A stretch of DNA of 64,000 nucleotides from Cupriavidus sp. EM10 (lineage in GTDB: Bacteria; Pseudomonadota; Gammaproteobacteria; Burkholderiales; Burkholderiaceae): positions 2,232,001-2,296,000 of the forward strand of contig NZ_CP076060.1 of NCBI RefSeq assembly GCF_018729255.1, written 5' to 3'. This document shows, piece by piece, positions 60,527 to 64,000 of this stretch. A program made the position numbers and the translations under genes. The notes under the pieces are model-generated. The model saw only the letters and a program-made list of their open reading frames with translations, did no database searches and was not told where the DNA came from. Numbering within the stretch: the stretch's first letter is position 1; the number at the start of each line of letters is the position of its first letter.

Positions 60527-60600
60527 TGAATTGAATCTTTCTTAATTCAGTCGCACTTCCTCCAAACCCTTGCTGCAGGCCGAAAGTGGCGTGCTATATT
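60527..60600 (+). promoter_or_regulatory. Upstream region of the bcs operon: inverted repeat and -10-like element
   Basis: TGAATT (60527-60532) and AATTCA (60544-60549) form an inverted repeat, and TATATT at 60595-60600 could be a -10 element; a TTGCTG at 60570 is 19 bases upstream, wider than ideal. The bcsB start follows 61 bases later. This AT-rich patch stands out in the 277-base gap, but function is inferred. Confidence 0.3.
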
Positions 60601-60661
60601 CGCCACGCAGTATTCCCCGAAAGCAGTGTTTTGCTGCGCGACATTCACAGGGCGCCCCGAT

Positions 60662-63007
60662 ATGACGGAACTCGTGTCAGGCCTGCTACGTGGCTGCATG
60701 CGGAGGGCCGTGGTGGGATCAGGATTCCATCTGGCCGTCCTCCTGGCCTGCCTTCCGGCCGCCGTGCTGACCCAGGAAGCCGCCGCTCAAGCGGCCTCCC
60801 CAGCGGTGTCTCAAGCGGTGTCTCAGGCCGCCGCCCCGGCGGCCGCCGCGTCCGACGCGGTTGCGGCGCCCCCTGGGCGGACGCAAACCCTGACCTTCGC
60901 CCAGATGGGCGCCAACTACACGATCCCGCTGCGCGGCATCGATCCCGACAGCACCGTCAACGTCGGCGTCCGCCTGGACGAGGTGGTGACGGCGGCCAGA
61001 CTGAAGCTGGTCTTCACCTATTCGCCGTCGCTGGTCTATCCGCTCTCGCATCTGAAGATCCGGCTCAATGATGAAGTGGTGGCCACGCTGCCGCTGGACA
61101 AGGAACACGCCGGCCAGCAGATCTCGCGCGAGATCGATCTCGATCCGCGCTTCTTCACCGACTTCAACCGCATCAACGTGCAGATGATCGCGCACTACAC
61201 GCTCGATCATTGCGAAGACCCGTACCACTCCAGCCTGTGGACCGACATCAGCCCCACCAGCTCGCTGACGCTGACCAAGTCCACCGTCACGCTGCCCGAC
61301 AACCTGGCGCTGCTGCCCGCCCCGTTCTTCGACCGCCGCGACAACCGCCGCGTGACCGTGCCGTTCGTGCTGCCTGCCAATGCCGACCCGGTGACCCTGC
61401 GCGCCGCAGGCGTGGTGGCTTCGTGGCTGGGCGCGCTGGCCAGCTATCGCGAGTTGCGCTTTCCAGTGACGCGTACCGCGCCGGCCGATGCCCATGCCAT
61501 CGCGCTGGTGCTGCCCAACGCCCAGCCTGACGGCATCCGCATCGACAAGATCGAAGGCCCCACGGTGAGCGTGGTGCCGAATCCGGCCAACCCGTCGCGC
61601 AAGCTGCTGGTGCTGGCCGGCCGCACGCCGCAGGAACTTGAAGTGGCGGCCAATGCGGTGGTACTGGGCAAGGCCGGCATGGCCGGGGCCAGCGCGATGG
61701 TGAAGACCGTGGACCTGGGCAAGCCGCGCCGCCCCTATGACGCGCCAGCCTGGGCGCCCGTGGACCGGCCGGTCATGTTCAAGGAACTGGTCACCGATCC
61801 GCAGCAGCTGCAGGTATCGGGCGCCAGCCCCGACGCGATCCGCGTGAACCTGAAGGTGCCGGCCGACCTGTTCGGCTGGAACGACCGCGCGGTGCCGATG
61901 AACATGAAGTACCGCTATACGGCGCCGTCCACCTACAACGACTCGGTGCTCAGCATCGACGTGAACGACCAGCTCGTGCGGTCGTACCGGCTCAAGCCGC
62001 TGACCGTGCAGACCGACGAGAACCTGGTCAGCGTGCCGCTGCTGTCCGGCGGCAGCGCCAGCGTCAGCAACGAGATCCTGATCCCGGCGTTCCGCGTGGG
62101 CAGCAACAACCAGATGCAGTTCCGCTTCCATATCGATTCGCAGAAGACCGGGCTCTGCTCGTCCAGCGCCGCCAACGTGGCGCGCGCCGCCGTGGACCCC
62201 GATTCGTCGATCGACTTCAGCGGCTTCCGCCACCACGCGGCGCTGCCGAACCTGGCGTTCTTTGCCAACAGCGGCTATCCGTTTACGCGCATGGCCGACC
62301 TGGCCGATACCGCCATCGTGATTCCCGACGCGCCCACCGGCATCGACCAGGAAACGCTGCTGACCGTGCTGGGCCATATGGGCAAGTGGACCGGGCTGCC
62401 GTCGCTGCGCGTGACCGTGACGCCCGCCAAGGCCATCGATTCGGTCAAGGACCGCGACCTGGTGATCATCGGCACCGGCAGCGCCGCCCAGGTGCTGCAG
62501 CAGTGGGGCAAGTCGCTGCCGCTGCTGATCGAGCGCGGCAAGACCGAGATCGCCCTGCGCGACCAGCGTTCGCATGCGTGGTCGAACTGGCTGAGCGGCC
62601 TGGACGCCGAGAACATCTCGCCGGCCGGGCGCGCAATCCTGACCGCGGATGGGCCGCTTGCGGCGCTGATCGGTTTCGAATCGCCTTACGCCGAACGCCG
62701 CAGCGTGGTGGCGCTGACCGCTTCCGCCGACGACCGCGTGCGCGACGTGCTGGACGTGCTGGAGGACCCCGGCAAGGTGGCGCAGATCCGTGGCGACCTG
62801 ACCGTCATCCGGCAGCGCGACCTGGAGGGCCTGCGGCTGGGCGATGTCTACTACGTCGGCAACCTGCCCTGGTACGCCCGGCTGTGGATGACGATGTCGA
62901 CGCACCCCGCCCTGCTGGCGATTGCCGGCATCCTGGCCGGCCTGCTGGTGGCGCTGACGTTGTTCTGGGCGCTGAGCCGTCTGGCGGCACGCCGCAACGG
63001 AGGCTGA
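60662..63007 (+). CDS. bcsB: Cellulose synthase periplasmic subunit BcsB
   Basis: 781 aa. Signal-type N-terminus with an Ala/Gln-rich lead, two carbohydrate-binding/flavodoxin-like repeats (LTFAQMGANYTIPLRG, VGVRLDEVVTAARLKL; later FKELVTDPQQLQVSG) and a C-terminal TM helix (LLAIAGILAGLLVALTLFWAL), which in the known structure packs against BcsA. It guides the glucan chain through the periplasm. An alternative start is the ATG at 60698. No bcsA lies upstream: the preceding gene is dat on the other strand. Confidence 0.92.
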   Translation: MTELVSGLLRGCMRRAVVGSGFHLAVLLACLPAAVLTQEAAAQAASPAVSQAVSQAAAPAAAASDAVAAPPGRTQTLTFAQMGANYTIPLRGIDPDSTVNVGVRLDEVVTAARLKLVFTYSPSLVYPLSHLKIRLNDEVVATLPLDKEHAGQQISREIDLDPRFFTDFNRINVQMIAHYTLDHCEDPYHSSLWTDISPTSSLTLTKSTVTLPDNLALLPAPFFDRRDNRRVTVPFVLPANADPVTLRAAGVVASWLGALASYRELRFPVTRTAPADAHAIALVLPNAQPDGIRIDKIEGPTVSVVPNPANPSRKLLVLAGRTPQELEVAANAVVLGKAGMAGASAMVKTVDLGKPRRPYDAPAWAPVDRPVMFKELVTDPQQLQVSGASPDAIRVNLKVPADLFGWNDRAVPMNMKYRYTAPSTYNDSVLSIDVNDQLVRSYRLKPLTVQTDENLVSVPLLSGGSASVSNEILIPAFRVGSNNQMQFRFHIDSQKTGLCSSSAANVARAAVDPDSSIDFSGFRHHAALPNLAFFANSGYPFTRMADLADTAIVIPDAPTGIDQETLLTVLGHMGKWTGLPSLRVTVTPAKAIDSVKDRDLVIIGTGSAAQVLQQWGKSLPLLIERGKTEIALRDQRSHAWSNWLSGLDAENISPAGRAILTADGPLAALIGFESPYAERRSVVALTASADDRVRDVLDVLEDPGKVAQIRGDLTVIRQRDLEGLRLGDVYYVGNLPWYARLWMTMSTHPALLAIAGILAGLLVALTLFWALSRLAARRNGG

Positions 63008-63008
63008 C

Positions 63009-64000
63009 ATGCGGCGGGCACCGGCCTGGCTGCGGCGCGCAACCCTACGCTGTGCCATCGCGTGCGCGCTGGGCGGCACGGCCCTGTCCGCCCTCGCCGC
63101 GCAATGCCCGTGGGCGGACTGGGACACCTTCCGCCGCGACACGATCAGCCAGGATGGGCGCGTGATCGACGGCAGCAGCAACCAGCAGGTGACGGTGTCC
63201 GAAGGGCAATCGTATGGCCTGTTCTTCGCGCTCGTGGCCAACGACCGCGCCACTTTCGACCGCGTGCTGGCCTGGACCGAGAACAACCTCGCCCAGGGCG
63301 ACCTGACGGCCCACCTGCCCGCGTGGATCTGGGGCAAGCGCACCGAGGGCGAGCAGGCCGGCACGTGGGGCGTGATCGACCCGAATCCCGCCTCGGATGC
63401 CGACCTGTGGATCGCCTACGCGCTGCTGGAAGCCGGCCGGCTCTGGAACGAGCGGCGCTACACCGCGCTCGGCACGCTGGTGGCGCGGCGCGTGCTGCGC
63501 GAGGAAACGGCCGTCCTGCCGGGGCTTGGCCGCACGGTCCTGCCCGGCCCGGTCGGCTTTCATCCCGCCCCGGACACGTGGCGGCTGAACCCCAGCTATG
63601 TGCCCCTGCCCGTGATGCGCCGGCTCGCCGCCGCGCTCGGGGCGGAAGACGGCGGCTGGAAAACGCTGGTCGATACGTCGGCACGCCTGATCGTCGATAC
63701 GGCGCCCAAGGGCTTCTCGCCGGACTGGGTGATCTATCGCAAGGGCCACGGCTTCCAGCCCGATACCCAGACGCAGGCCGGCGGATCGTACAACGCGATC
63801 CGCGTCTACCTGTGGGCCGGCATGACGGCGCCGCGCGATGCGTCGCGGACCTCGGTCCTGCACGCCTTCCGCCCGATGGCCGACTATGTGGTGGCCCATG
63901 GGCACCCGCCCGAGCGCGTCGACACGCAGGCTGGCACGTTCGGGCCCAACGCGGGCAACGCGGGCTTTTCCGCCGCCGTGGCGCCCTACCTGGCCGCGCT
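63009..64000 (+). CDS. bcsZ: Periplasmic endo-1,4-beta-glucanase BcsZ (runs off the window)
   Basis: 330 codons are present before the edge, in frame without breaks. Signal peptide (LRCAIACALGGTALSALAA) then a glycoside hydrolase family 8 domain: the acid residue in VSEGQSYGLFFAL, DADLWIAYALLEAG with the catalytic Asp, and the LNPSYVPLPVMRRLAA segment. It trims cellulose during export. The ATG at 63009 lies one base after the bcsB stop. bcsC would be expected next. Confidence 0.92.
   Translation, partial: MRRAPAWLRRATLRCAIACALGGTALSALAAQCPWADWDTFRRDTISQDGRVIDGSSNQQVTVSEGQSYGLFFALVANDRATFDRVLAWTENNLAQGDLTAHLPAWIWGKRTEGEQAGTWGVIDPNPASDADLWIAYALLEAGRLWNERRYTALGTLVARRVLREETAVLPGLGRTVLPGPVGFHPAPDTWRLNPSYVPLPVMRRLAAALGAEDGGWKTLVDTSARLIVDTAPKGFSPDWVIYRKGHGFQPDTQTQAGGSYNAIRVYLWAGMTAPRDASRTSVLHAFRPMADYVVAHGHPPERVDTQAGTFGPNAGNAGFSAAVAPYLAA

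Noticed and set aside
60719..63364. Minus-strand open frame of about 880 codons opposite bcsB
   Set aside because: bcsB on the plus strand is unmistakable; the antisense translation is His/Arg/Gly-rich with no recognisable domains.

Overview
The window looks like chromosomal DNA of a beta-proteobacterium in the Burkholderiaceae, most likely Cupriavidus or a close relative (inference from high GC, the order mltD-gloB-methyltransferase-rnhA-dnaQ, and protein style; no marker gene such as 16S rRNA is present). It is gene-dense, has no insertion sequence, integrase or CRISPR that I can see, and carries one tRNA (tRNA-Val, anticodon CAC).

Layout. 0-3.6 kb: housekeeping block (mltD start, gloB, methyltransferase, rnhA, dnaQ, tRNA-Val with promoter and terminator). 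3.8-7.9 kb: an atypical chemosensory-like operon made of a membrane CheA-like kinase, a minimal methyl-accepting hairpin protein, a CheX-like protein and a CheY-like regulator, with no CheW, CheR or CheB. 8.0-9.5 kb: small unknown genes and a nucleotidyltransferase-like gene with a small overlapping partner. 9.6-18.6 kb: sulfur block (four-domain rhodanese protein, cysteine dioxygenase, SfnB-like acyl-CoA dehydrogenase homologue, SsuD-like monooxygenase, an ABC transporter and a membrane cytochrome c). 18.7-25.6 kb: heptosyltransferase, isochorismatase with a divergent LysR regulator, a diguanylate cyclase and a lone AAA ATPase. 25.7-37.9 kb: a complete glycerol regulon (glpVUQPTS transporter, glpR, glpK, glpD) interrupted by purU and a Nudix gene. 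38-42.3 kb: small genes and a yfiRNB c-di-GMP operon. 42.5-56.4 kb: a type VI secretion vgrG island with a DUF4123 chaperone, four tandem DUF3304-like lipoproteins, a DUF2235 (Tle1-like) effector, a PAAR protein, an unknown membrane protein and an IcmF/TssM-like protein. 56.6-64 kb: a GGDEF-EAL protein, a D-amino-acid aminotransferase and the start of a cellulose operon (bcsB, bcsZ).

Together, three c-di-GMP enzymes (22.4, 40.5 and 56.6 kb) and cellulose genes point to biofilm control, while the vgrG island is a competition module whose lipoprotein array shows clear signs of recombination between copies.

A caution runs through the whole window. At least ten genes are broken by single-base deletions, all restorable by adding one base to a short homopolymer (A, C or G). 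Deletions occur but insertions do not, which fits homopolymer undercalling in the sequence better than real gene decay. I list these genes as frameshifted and give the length expected after repair.
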